DNA of 7,300 nucleotides from DATFPQ01 sp035264765 (GCA_035264765.1 DATFPQ010000038.1:1-7300), one strand, 5' to 3'; shown: positions 1 through 6,244, counted from the stretch's first letter. Numbers and translations: made by a program. The notes: generated by a model from the sequence alone, not told the origin.

Positions 1-1
1 G

Positions 2-943
2 AAGCCGTGCCTGCGGATCGCCCGGAAGATCTTCGGCGTCCTGGACGACCCGGCCGGGGTGCTCGCCCACCGCCGCGGCGCACTGGAGCGGGTCGCCCTG
101 CTGCTGGGGGACTGGCACGAGGCCAAGCGACGCTGCGCGGACACCGAGGCCCGGATGCTCGCCGTGCTGGACGCGCTGGCCCTGACCACGTCGGTGACCT
201 CGATCCGCGGTCTGTCCGCCTTGGGCGCCGCCACGATCCTGGCCGAGACCGGTGACCTACGGCGGTTCGACTCCGCGCGGGCCGTCGTCAAGCACGCCGG
301 CCTGGCCCCACGGCAGAAGTCCTCCGGCGCGTTCACCGGCCGCACGAGGGTCACCGGACAGGGCCGGCCGAGCCTGCGGCTGGCCGCCTGGCGCGGTGGC
401 TGGGGCGTGCTGCAGAACAACCCCGTCTACGCCGCCCGCTACCAGCACCTGACCGGCCGCGAGCACAACAAGCTCACCGCGACCCAGGCGCAGGCCGCCA
501 TCGCCGCCGCCCTGCTGCGCCCACTACATGCCGTCGTCACCACCGGACGCGTCTGGGACCCCGACATCGCCGCCCACGGATCTCGCCGCAACCCGGGGCT
601 CACGTGGCCGCCTGAGCGGCATCACCGCTTCCTCGTCCGCTTGACGTGCGAGGAAGAGGGTCGGGGTGAGCCCCACGCGGCATTGAGGCATCTCCGAGAT
701 GACCTCGCCGACCATCATGGGCAGCCCCGCCCGTCGTCTCACCAACCCGATCGCACACTGCTGGGACCAAATCCCCATCACCGCTACGCAGGGACAGACG
801 ACGGAGCGCGGCACCGACCCAACCCCCTTGACGCACAACGCCTCACGCTGATGGTCGGGCCTTCGGCGCTCTGGGCGGCTAGATCCGGAGGATCCCGCTT
901 GAGTGCCGCCTCGGAGCGTGGACGCTCAGGAGTGATGACGTGA
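2..943 (+). CDS. IS110-family transposase, 5'-truncated by window edge
   Basis: Transposase of the IS110 family, whose members move IS elements using an N-terminal RuvC-like DEDD domain and a C-terminal serine-containing Tnp domain guided by a bridge RNA. The reading frame is open from the first bases, so the start and most of the DEDD domain lie off the left edge. Visible are the linking helices (…GDWHEAKRRCADTEARML) and a clear Transposase_20-type domain: IRGLSALGAATILAETGD, then KHAGLAPRQKSSGAFTGRTR, then GRPSLRLAAWRGGW and NPVYAARYQHLTGRE. The serines of RQKSSG are candidates for the nucleophile. Family resemblance ends near WDPDIAAHG (about base 580). The remaining 110 or so codons to the TGA at 941-943 are rich in R, H and P and match nothing I know. 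The original stop may have been lost, or a frameshift may hide an earlier stop (TGA at 613-615 in another frame). The family call is firm; the C-terminus is doubtful. Confidence 0.85.
   Translation, partial: KPCLRIARKIFGVLDDPAGVLAHRRGALERVALLLGDWHEAKRRCADTEARMLAVLDALALTTSVTSIRGLSALGAATILAETGDLRRFDSARAVVKHAGLAPRQKSSGAFTGRTRVTGQGRPSLRLAAWRGGWGVLQNNPVYAARYQHLTGREHNKLTATQAQAAIAAALLRPLHAVVTTGRVWDPDIAAHGSRRNPGLTWPPERHHRFLVRLTCEEEGRGEPHAALRHLRDDLADHHGQPRPSSHQPDRTLLGPNPHHRYAGTDDGARHRPNPLDAQRLTLMVGPSALWAARSGGSRLSAASERGRSGVMT
628..808 (+). other. Structured 3' region of the IS110 element (bridge-RNA candidate)
   Basis: A dense run of perfect or near-perfect stems lies just after the conserved part of the transposase. 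(1) CTTCCTCG at 628-635 pairs with CGAGGAAG at 649-656. (2) GGGG at 663-666 pairs with CCCC at 671-674. (3) GAGGCATCT at 685-693 pairs with 697-706 with one bulged A. (4) CGCCCGTCGTCT at 728-739 pairs with 796-808 with one bulged A. Stem 4 encloses a smaller hairpin, CTGC/GCAG (758-761/788-791) around GGGA/TCCC (763-766/772-775). IS110-family elements encode a bridge RNA in a non-coding end, downstream of the transposase in the IS1111 group. Position and structure fit that, but no loop-to-target match can be tested here and RNA boundaries are unknown. Such stems could also be ordinary IS-end structure. Confidence 0.3.
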
Positions 944-975
944 GTTGCGCCTCATTTGGTTCTCGCGGCGGTGTC

Positions 976-1479
976 TCAGAGGACGAGGTGTTGACGTCCG
1001 TCCAGCAGCTCCCGGACGGCGTCGAGGTGGCCGGCGTGCACGGCGGTCTCGACGAGAACGTGGACGACGATCGTGCGCAGGTCTGGGAAGTGAAGTCCGG
1101 CGTCAGTCCACCGGTCCTCCGGCTGTTGCGGGGCATCGTCCAGCTCACGCGCGGCGATGATCTCGTCGGAGCGGGCGATGGCGGAGCGGTATTCGGCCAG
1201 CACCTGTACGACCGGCTCGTCGGGCAGGACACGCCAGTCGCCGTTCTCGCCGTCTGGCCAGAAGTCGAGCGGCTCACCGGCCACCACGACCTCGAACCAG
1301 TAGCGCTCGTCCGAGAGGGTGAGGTGCCGTACGAGGCCGAGGCAGGACCAGCCGGACGGAAGCACTGGCCGCCGCAGCTGTTCGTCGGAGAGTCCCTCGA
1401 GCTGCGTGAGCACATGGCGACGTTGGCCAGCCAAGCGGTCGAGCAGCATGCCGCGTTCGGGAGATTCGTGAACGGCCAC
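976..1479 (-). CDS. DinB-like / DUF664 family protein
   Basis: A 167-residue protein of the DinB/YfiT-like four-helix-bundle superfamily, DUF664 branch: small cytoplasmic proteins with a three-histidine metal site, several acting in low-molecular-weight thiol-dependent transfer or detoxification. The DUF664 pattern is clear. The first-helix motif LVRHLTLSDERYWF carries His52, and the last-helix motif ETAVHAGHLDAVRELLDG carries His148 and His151, giving a candidate metal triad. A tryptophan-rich middle segment (DFWPDGENGDW) follows the second helix. The length is normal for the family. The start is GTG at 1479, which retains the usual N-terminal helix (ERGMLLDRLAGQR); an internal ATG at 1450 would shorten it by ten residues. 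No Shine-Dalgarno is visible before the GTG, but a TAGCCT box lies six bases upstream. It stands alone, convergent with the transposase gene. Substrate unknown. Confidence 0.85.
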   Translation of the reverse strand: MAVHESPERGMLLDRLAGQRRHVLTQLEGLSDEQLRRPVLPSGWSCLGLVRHLTLSDERYWFEVVVAGEPLDFWPDGENGDWRVLPDEPVVQVLAEYRSAIARSDEIIAARELDDAPQQPEDRWTDAGLHFPDLRTIVVHVLVETAVHAGHLDAVRELLDGRQHLVL

Positions 1480-1485
1480 GCGACC

Positions 1486-1491
1486 AGGCTA
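1486..1491 (-). promoter_or_regulatory. Possible -10 box for a leaderless DinB-like mRNA
   Basis: On the minus strand TAGCCT (TANNNT type) ends six bases before the GTG start, the spacing that would place transcription initiation at or next to the start codon. The absence of a Shine-Dalgarno sequence agrees with a leaderless transcript, which is common in actinomycetes. No clear -35 is seen. The hexamer is short, so a chance match is possible. Confidence 0.3.
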
Positions 1492-1779
1492 GGTCTCGCT
1501 CGCATGCCGTCGGCTGCGGAGCGGAAAACCCCGTCGAGGTTGCCCAACGGTCCCTTCCGCGGTTCGTAGCAACCTCGCGTTTCGGCTTGAGCGCGCGTGT
1601 TCGACAGACGGCTACCGGACGGCCGCTCCGCGGCATTTGCGGATGCATCGCCAAGTGCCTTCCGGTGCATGGGCAGCCTTCCGCGGCACTGGCGTCCGGC
1701 GGGGAGCCCGGGTGAGTTGGCGTTACCGGCGTCCGAAGCCGCGTTGTACAGGCTCAGCTTCTGCGCGTGACGGCGGCGG
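1492..1779. other. Intergenic stretch without a recognisable gene
   Basis: No reading frame here on either strand shows a recognisable domain. The open frames crossing it are out-of-frame extensions of the neighbouring gene's antisense. The only pattern seen is AGTGCC/GGCACT about 25 bases apart near 1653-1690, with CCTTCCG repeated inside, too weak to name. It separates the DinB-like gene from the end of the TetR gene, both on the minus strand, and no strong terminator hairpin is apparent after the TetR stop. Confidence 0.5.
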
Positions 1780-2394
1780 CTAGGCGGTGGACGTGCTGTC
1801 GAGGGCGGGGCTTGTGAGTCGGCGAGCGGCCTGAGCCACGCAGGCGCGGCGCCGGGCGTGTTCCTTCGCGTGGTCGGGGGCGGAGCCGGTCATCATGCGC
1901 GCCACCTGCGGCAGCGCTGCCCAGTAGCCGGCCATGGCGGTCACGAGGAAGTTCAGCAGGTCGGGCTCGAGCGACGAGCTGAGCACACCGGCGGCCTGCC
2001 CGTCCTGGATCGCGGCGGTCTTGCGGCCGTAGTAGGTGCTGCGCTGCTCCTCCTCCGGAACCTCGGCCTCGACGGTCAGCGCCTCCCACTGCAGCAGGCG
2101 GATGAGCTCTGGGTGCTCGCGGTGGTAGTCGTACAGGCGCGCCGCGTAGTCTCCGATGTCCTCCGTCGCGAACGACCCCACGGGCACGTTCTCGGCGGCC
2201 GCTGCCAGCTGCTCGCGCAGTACGCGGGCGAACAGGGCGGGCTTGCCGCCGAAGTAGTTGTAGACGCGCTCCTTGTTCACCCCCGCCAGCCCCGCGATGC
2301 GCTCGACCGTCGTGCCGTCCGGGCCACGCTGTGCGAACTCGCTCGCGGCCGCCTCGAGGATCTTGCGCTTGGTGCCCTCGGTGTCCCAGGCCAT
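1780..2394 (-). CDS. TetR/AcrR-family transcriptional repressor
   Basis: A 204-residue TetR-family regulator, normal length for the family. These are dimeric DNA-binding proteins whose C-terminal domain binds a small ligand and releases the operator. The N-terminal helix-turn-helix is plain at about residues 8-54: TKRKILEAAASEFAQRG, then TTVERIAGLAGVNKERVYNYFGGKPALFARVL, including the Y-x-YF-x-x-K hallmark. Residues 80-190 are the helical ligand-binding domain (PELIRLLQWEAL is typical). The start is ATG at 2394: GGGAG lies six bases upstream, and the resulting N-terminus leads directly into helix 1. The much longer upstream-open frame reads antisense through the MFS gene and is not real. It is divergent from the MFS gene across 87 bp holding two palindromes, so it most likely represses both genes. 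Ligand unknown; possibly a substrate of the MFS pump or of the downstream enzymes. Confidence 0.93.
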   Translation of the reverse strand: MAWDTEGTKRKILEAAASEFAQRGPDGTTVERIAGLAGVNKERVYNYFGGKPALFARVLREQLAAAAENVPVGSFATEDIGDYAARLYDYHREHPELIRLLQWEALTVEAEVPEEEQRSTYYGRKTAAIQDGQAAGVLSSSLEPDLLNFLVTAMAGYWAALPQVARMMTGSAPDHAKEHARRRACVAQAARRLTSPALDSTSTA

Positions 2395-2407
2395 CCTGCA
2401 CTCCCAA

Positions 2408-2424
2408 CTCCAACGCTGGCGTTG
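2408..2424. promoter_or_regulatory. Operator candidate O1 (TetR-proximal palindrome)
   Basis: CAACGC-TG-GCGTTG (2411-2424) is a perfect 6-bp-arm inverted repeat, preceded by CTC so that CTCCAACG (2408-2415) matches the left arm of the second palindrome at 2453. It lies 13 bases upstream of the TetR start codon, where a bound dimer would block TetR transcription or its early elongation. Assignment as a TetR site is inferred from location and shared half-site. Confidence 0.6.
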
Positions 2425-2452
2425 CTTTCTTTCAGAGACGGTACTACCGTTG

Positions 2453-2474
2453 TCTCCAACGCAACCGTTGGAGA
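2453..2474. promoter_or_regulatory. Operator candidate O2 (MFS-proximal 22-bp palindrome)
   Basis: TCTCCAACG-CAAC-CGTTGGAGA is a perfect inverted repeat with 9-bp arms and a 4-bp spacer. Its right arm overlaps GGAG (2470-2473), the ribosome binding site of the MFS gene eight bases before ATG 2482. A dimer bound here would therefore cover the 5' end of the MFS transcript or its promoter. The size and symmetry are typical of TetR-family operators. A further ACGGT-ACT-ACCGT repeat lies just upstream at 2438-2450, between the two operators, probably in the promoter zone. Confidence 0.7.
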
Positions 2475-2481
2475 TGAGCTC

Positions 2482-3750
2482 ATGTCCATGCACACCGCGC
2501 CGGCAGACACGGCACCAGCGACCTCTCGGCCCGCGATGAGCCGGGCGTTGACGCTTCTGCTCGCCCTCACCGGCGGCGTGGCGATCGGCAACCTGTACTG
2601 GGCGCAGCCGCTGCTCAAAATGATCGGCGATGACCTCGGCGTCTCTTCGGGCACCGCCGGGGCGCTGCTGACCGCGACGCAGTTGGCGTACGCCGCCGGC
2701 ATCCTGCTGATCGTCCCGCTCGGCGACGTCCTCGACCGGCGTCGGCTGATCCCGGCGATGCTCGTGTGCTCGGCCGTCGCGCTCGTCGCGTGTGCCCTCG
2801 CCCCGACGTTCGGCACCCTCATGGTCGCGATCACGCTGCTCGGTGTGACCACCGTCGCCGGGCAGGTGATCATCCCGCTCGCCGGCGACCTCGCCGACGA
2901 CGCCACGCGCGGCCGGGTGCTCGGCACGGTCATGGCCGGCTTCCTGTCCGGCACGCTCGTGTCGCGCACCCTCAGCGGGCTCGTCGCCGACGCCGCCGGC
3001 TGGCGCGCCATGTACGCCGCCGCGGCCGTCGCCGTCCTCGTGCTGGCCGTCCTGACCTACCGCAGCATCCCGTCGGCCGCGACACGCGCCCGGTTGCGCT
3101 ACCCCGCGCTGCTCGCCTCGATCGGCACCGTCGTCCGCCAGCACCGGGCCGTGCGCTGGACGCTGCTGCTCGGCGCCTTTCAGTTCGGCCTGTTCATGAT
3201 GTTCTGGACCGCACTGACGCTGCTGCTCACCGCGCCCCCGTTCGACTACTCCGTCAGCGTCATCGGGCTGTTCGGGCTGCTCGGCCTGGTCGGCGCCTTC
3301 GCCGCCACATACACTGGCCGGCTGCACGACCGAGGCTGGTCACTACCCGCCACCGGCGCCGGCTGGGCGCTCGCGCTGCTGGCGCTCGCCCTGGTGGACG
3401 CTGTTCCGTACTCCGCGGTCGTCCTGGGCCTGGGCATCCTGCTGCTGCACCTGGCGATCTTCCCGATGAACGTCCTGCTCGGAGCACGGCTGTTCGAGGT
3501 GGCGCCCGAGGGCCGCAGCCGCGTCAACACCGCCTTCGTCACCGTCAACTTCGTCGCCGGCGCCATCGGCTCCGCCGCAGTCGGACCGCTGTGGTCCGCC
3601 GGCGGATGGCGGGCCGTCACCACCGTCGAGATCGCCGTCGGCGTCGTCGGGCTCGCCGTGTGGGCGATCGGACGCCACGCGGCCCTGCTCGACCAGCCCC
3701 GGCGCACCCACCGCCGCGCCAACAGCCTGGCCGCACCGACCAACGGCTGA
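2482..3750 (+). CDS. MFS transporter (12-TM drug/metabolite efflux type)
   Basis: A 422-residue integral membrane protein of the major facilitator superfamily, most like bacterial proton-driven efflux carriers of the YnfM/YgaY sort. A hydrophilic 20-residue N-tail is followed by TM1 (about 22-42, with the typical GNLYWAQPLL ending) and TM2 (about 60-80). The MFS motif-A loop GDVLDRRRL lies at 81-89. Further hydrophobic segments add up to about twelve, split by a central cytoplasmic stretch (YRSIPSAATRARLRYPALLASIG) and ending in an R/H-rich tail. Start: ATG 2482 has GGAG eight bases upstream. An in-frame ATG two codons on (2488) is possible but less well spaced. The open frame extending further upstream is antisense to the TetR gene. 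Position next to the TetR gene with shared palindromes implies ligand-induced export. Substrate cannot be read from sequence. Confidence 0.92.
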   Translation: MSMHTAPADTAPATSRPAMSRALTLLLALTGGVAIGNLYWAQPLLKMIGDDLGVSSGTAGALLTATQLAYAAGILLIVPLGDVLDRRRLIPAMLVCSAVALVACALAPTFGTLMVAITLLGVTTVAGQVIIPLAGDLADDATRGRVLGTVMAGFLSGTLVSRTLSGLVADAAGWRAMYAAAAVAVLVLAVLTYRSIPSAATRARLRYPALLASIGTVVRQHRAVRWTLLLGAFQFGLFMMFWTALTLLLTAPPFDYSVSVIGLFGLLGLVGAFAATYTGRLHDRGWSLPATGAGWALALLALALVDAVPYSAVVLGLGILLLHLAIFPMNVLLGARLFEVAPEGRSRVNTAFVTVNFVAGAIGSAAVGPLWSAGGWRAVTTVEIAVGVVGLAVWAIGRHAALLDQPRRTHRRANSLAAPTNG

Positions 3751-3751
3751 C

Positions 3752-3764
3752 CCCGCCTCGCGGG
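3752..3764 (+). terminator. Short hairpin right after the MFS stop
   Basis: CCCGC-CTC-GCGGG begins two bases after the MFS stop codon. The stem is only five base pairs and no T-run follows, so it is a weak terminator or mRNA-end stabiliser at best. It may lower but need not stop read-through into the SDR gene 116 bp beyond the MFS stop. Confidence 0.25.
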
Positions 3765-3866
3765 ACCCCCCTCAGCTCTGCGCCCCACCGATGCGCATTC
3801 CGGCGGTGCCCCGGCCAAGCAGCCACCACCCCCAGCCACGACCCCAGCCAGCACCAGGAGAAGCAC

Positions 3867-4550
3867 ATGGCCACCCCCACCACCACCACCGACCCGAAGC
3901 ACGCAGTGATCATCGGCGCCGGCCCCGGCCTCGGCGCCTCGATCGCCCGCCGCTTCGGCCGCGAGGGCTTCGCCATCACCCTCGTCGCACGCAACGAGCA
4001 GGCCCTGTCCGAGCTCGCCGACGAGCTCCGCGCCACCGGCGTCAAGGTCGACACGGCCACCGCCGACGCCGCCGACACCGCCGGGTTCCGCACGGCCCTC
4101 GAGGAGATCGCCGGCCGCATCACCCCGGGCGTCGTCGTCTACAACGCCGCACTGGTCGCCAGCGACAGCGTCCTCAGCAACGACGTCGAGTACTTCGCCA
4201 CCGCGTACGCGGTCGACGTGCTCGGCGCCATCAGCGCCGCGCAGGTCTTCACCCCGGCCATGCGCCAGGCCGGCGCGGGGACGTTCCTGGCCACCGGCGG
4301 GTACGCCTCGGTCAGCCCACACCCCGCCTACGCCACCCTCGGGCTCGGCAAGGCCGCGCTGCGCAACGCCGTCTCGATGCTGCACGACGAGCTCAAGCCC
4401 GAGGGCGTGCACGCCGCCGGCGTCACCATCTGCGGCCCGATCGCGCCCGGCACCCCGATCGATCCCGACGGCATCGCCGACACCTACTGGAACCTGCACA
4501 CCCAGCCCGCGGAGCAGTGGACCGCCGAGACCAACTTCGACGGCAAGTAG
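3867..4550 (+). CDS. Divergent short-chain dehydrogenase/reductase-like protein
   Basis: A 227-residue Rossmann-fold protein of the SDR superfamily. The nucleotide-binding loop GAGPGLG (17-23) sits after the first beta strand KHAVIIG. The second strand ends LVARN, whose arginine suggests NADP(H) preference. VVYNAALV (90-97) is the NNAG-region equivalent. The active-site helix, however, reads PAYATLGLGKAALRN: Lys162 is present, but the residue four before it is Leu158, not the catalytic Tyr of YxxxK. The nearest Tyr (155) is seven residues away. It may therefore lack ordinary dehydrogenase chemistry or use another residue. GGYAS (144-148) sits near the usual catalytic Ser. Start ATG 3867 has AGGAG six bases upstream. 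The second SDR gene follows after four bases, so the two are surely co-transcribed and may form a heteromer. Confidence 0.88.
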   Translation: MATPTTTTDPKHAVIIGAGPGLGASIARRFGREGFAITLVARNEQALSELADELRATGVKVDTATADAADTAGFRTALEEIAGRITPGVVVYNAALVASDSVLSNDVEYFATAYAVDVLGAISAAQVFTPAMRQAGAGTFLATGGYASVSPHPAYATLGLGKAALRNAVSMLHDELKPEGVHAAGVTICGPIAPGTPIDPDGIADTYWNLHTQPAEQWTAETNFDGK

Positions 4551-4554
4551 CACC

Positions 4555-5304
4555 GTGAGCAGAGTCCTCATCACGGGATCCGCTGACGGCCTAGGCCGCC
4601 TCGCGGCGCAGTCCCTCCTGCGCGCCGGGCACCAGGTGGTCGTGCACGCCCGCAACCGCCAGCGCGCAGCGGCCCTCGACGCACTGCTCGCCCGCGGAGC
4701 CGACCTGGTGATCGGTGACTTCGCGGACCGCGACGAGGTCCGCCGGGTCGCGGTCGACCTCGACGACGGCGGGCCCCTCGACGCGGTCATCCACAACGTC
4801 GGCGTCTGGAGCGGCCCTGCGGTCATGCCCGTCAACATCGTCGCGCCGTACCTGCTCACCGCCCTGCTGGCCGACGCGCGCCGGCTGGTGTACCTCAGCA
4901 GCAGCTCCCACTACGGCGGACGCCCGTCCCTCGACGGCATCGACTGGCAAGGCCGCCGCGCGGGGTCCTACGAAGACAGCAAGCTGTTCGTCACCACGCT
5001 CGCGGCAGCGGTGGCCCGCCTGCGCCCGCATGTGCTCAGCAACGCCGTCGACCCCGGCTGGGTGCCGACCAGGATGGGCGGCCCCGGGGCGCCCGACGAC
5101 CTCGACCTCGGCCACCAGACGCAGGAGTGGCTCGCGACCAGCGACGACCCCCCGGCGCTGACCAGCGGTGGGTACTGGTACCACCGCGAACGCCGCCGAC
5201 CCCACCCCGCGGTCACCGACCACGCGTTCCAGGACCGGCTCCTGCAGGTCCTGGCCGACGAGACGGGCACCGCCCTGACGAGCAGAGCTCCCGCCGCTGA
5301 GTGA
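4555..5304 (+). CDS. Short-chain dehydrogenase/reductase (canonical active site)
   Basis: A 249-residue SDR oxidoreductase, NAD(P)-dependent and cytoplasmic. Motifs are in order: TGSADGLG (7-14, TGxxxGxG), HARN after the second strand (31-34), GDF (54-56, adenine-ring Asp region), HNVG (80-83, NNAG), SSSS (115-118, catalytic Ser), YEDSK (139-143, catalytic Tyr and Lys) and DPGWVPT (166-172, PG motif). It resembles the protochlorophyllide-reductase/retinol-dehydrogenase-like branch that acts on carbonyl or alcohol substrates. The start is GTG 4555, four bases after the preceding SDR stop. No good Shine-Dalgarno precedes it, so translation is probably coupled to the upstream gene. An intact active site here beside an incomplete one in its partner suggests that this subunit does the catalysis. 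Substrate unknown. Confidence 0.92.
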   Translation: MSRVLITGSADGLGRLAAQSLLRAGHQVVVHARNRQRAAALDALLARGADLVIGDFADRDEVRRVAVDLDDGGPLDAVIHNVGVWSGPAVMPVNIVAPYLLTALLADARRLVYLSSSSHYGGRPSLDGIDWQGRRAGSYEDSKLFVTTLAAAVARLRPHVLSNAVDPGWVPTRMGGPGAPDDLDLGHQTQEWLATSDDPPALTSGGYWYHRERRRPHPAVTDHAFQDRLLQVLADETGTALTSRAPAAE

Positions 5305-5351
5305 GAGGCCACCGCGGCCAGAGCTCCTGACCCAGACCACCCATCCGCACA

Positions 5352-5375
5352 CCGGCGGCGAGGTGCACCCGCCGG
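5352..5375 (+). terminator. Inverted repeat between SDR and cupin genes
   Basis: CCGGCGG (5352-5358) and CCGCCGG (5369-5375) pair perfectly around a 10-base loop that itself holds the palindrome GGTGCACC. It lies about 50 bases after the SDR stop. There is no T-run. It could be a weak terminator or attenuator separating the SDR pair from the cupin, or a protein-binding site. Confidence 0.3.
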
Positions 5376-5400
5376 CGCTCCAGCCACCCCAACCAGTGAC

Positions 5401-5424
5401 CGCAGCACCGCAGCACCGCAGCAC
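5401..5424 (+). repeat. Three perfect tandem copies of CGCAGCAC
   Basis: Three uninterrupted 8-bp units stand 32 bases before the cupin start, in the leader of its transcript. The stretch is non-coding. It may be a slippage-prone simple repeat whose copy number changes leader length; no function is evident. Confidence 0.7.
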
Positions 5425-5456
5425 GCCAAGCGAAGATCCCACTTCAAGGAGCCCTC

Positions 5457-5873
5457 ATGGAGCTGCAGCACCCCCGCCCAACCGCCAAGGGCCCCGCCGC
5501 CTGGTTCACCGGCGACGTCTACGTCACCCCGATCTACAGCGGCACCGGACCGTCACGGATGACCGCCGCCCTGGTGCGCTTCACTCCGAACGCCCGCAGC
5601 AACTGGCACGTCCACGCCGTCGGCCAGACCCTGCACATCAGCGAGGGCGTCGGCCTCGTCGGCACCCGCGACGGCACCGTGGTGCGCGTCCGCGCCGGCG
5701 ACACCGCCATCTGCCCGCCCGGGGAGGAGCACTGGCACGGCGCCGCCGCCGACACCTTCATGAGCCACTTCGCGCTGCTCGAGAACAACCCCGACGGGTC
5801 TGACCCCACGACCTGGCTCGAGGCCGTGACCGACGAGCAGTACGCCGCCGCCCCCGCCACCCAGCACCACTGA
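5457..5873 (+). CDS. Small Mn-type cupin, hydroxynitrile-lyase-like
   Basis: A 138-residue single-domain cupin, cytoplasmic. Cupin motif 1 is NWHVHAVGQTLHISEGVG and motif 2 is PPGEEHWHG. The probable metal ligands are His51, His53, Gln57 and His92: glutamine replaces the usual glutamate. That three-His-plus-Gln set is, as I recall, the Mn site of the (R)-selective hydroxynitrile lyase GtHNL of Granulicella tundricola (H53, H55, Q59, H94). The resemblance runs the whole length: GPAAWFTGDV at the start and TDEQY at the end match GPADWFTGTV and TDEQY there. GtHNL His106 corresponds to His104 here and Ala40 to Ala38, but Gln110 is replaced by Leu108. The family cleaves or forms cyanohydrins in vitro; natural roles are unclear. 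Start ATG 5457 follows AAGGAG with a 5-base gap. The CMD-like gene begins 44 bases after its stop. Confidence 0.9.
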   Translation: MELQHPRPTAKGPAAWFTGDVYVTPIYSGTGPSRMTAALVRFTPNARSNWHVHAVGQTLHISEGVGLVGTRDGTVVRVRAGDTAICPPGEEHWHGAAADTFMSHFALLENNPDGSDPTTWLEAVTDEQYAAAPATQHH

Positions 5874-5917
5874 CCACACCCAGCAGCACACCACCCCGAC
5901 GACCAGGAGTGCACGCC

Positions 5918-6244
5918 ATGCCCGAGCAGCCCCGCCAGATCGGTGGAGGACGCCGCACGATCGGCGACCTCGCCCCCAAGCTCGCCGAGATCACCGACGA
6001 CGTCCTGTTCGAGGACGTCTGGAACCGCACCGAGCTCGCCGCCCGCGACCGCAGTTTGATCACCGTCGCCGTCCTGATGGCCGGCGGTGACGCCGACCAG
6101 CTGCGCTTCCACCTGGGCCGGGCCCGCGACAACGGTCTGACCGAGACCGAGCTCATCGAGGCCATCACCCACCTGGCCTTCTACGCCGGCTGGCCCAAAG
6201 CGATGACCGCCATCACCGTCGCCAAGGACGTCTTCGCCGCCTGA
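5918..6244 (+). CDS. Carboxymuconolactone decarboxylase-family protein
   Basis: A 108-residue all-helical protein of the CMD/AhpD-like fold, normally a homotrimer or hexamer in the cytoplasm. Family marks are RTELAARDRSLITVAVLMAG (37-56), LRFHLGRARDNGLTETELIEAI (62-83) and HLAFYAGWPKAMTAI (85-99), the last being the H-x3-Y-x-G-x-P signature. There is no cysteine anywhere, so it cannot be an AhpD-type CxxC peroxidase; it belongs with the decarboxylase-like branch. Start: ATG 5918 has AGGAG eight bases upstream. A GTG three codons earlier (5909) overlaps that AGGAG and is rejected. Small cupins of this type and CMD proteins are often neighbours, and one may act on the other's product. True substrate unknown; gamma-carboxymuconolactone itself is unlikely, since no protocatechuate-pathway gene is in view. 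Confidence 0.88.
   Translation: MPEQPRQIGGGRRTIGDLAPKLAEITDDVLFEDVWNRTELAARDRSLITVAVLMAGGDADQLRFHLGRARDNGLTETELIEAITHLAFYAGWPKAMTAITVAKDVFAA

Noticed and set aside
524..838. 104-residue minus-strand frame opposite the IS 3' end
   Set aside because: No recognisable domain; it covers the foldable region and the transposase tail and is probably a chance frame.
1858..2481. 208-codon upstream extension of the MFS frame
   Set aside because: It is antisense to TetR and crosses the operator region; ATG 2482 with its GGAG is a far better start.
1780..3327. 515-residue minus-strand open frame
   Set aside because: Only the last 204 codons encode TetR; the upstream part is the antisense of the MFS gene and has charged low-complexity composition.
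3246..4859. 537-residue minus-strand frame opposite MFS and SDR genes
   Set aside because: G/A-rich antisense translation without domains; the plus strand holds clear transporter and SDR motifs.
5909..5911. GTG start for the CMD-like gene
   Set aside because: It overlaps the AGGAG that serves ATG 5918 and has no ribosome binding site of its own.
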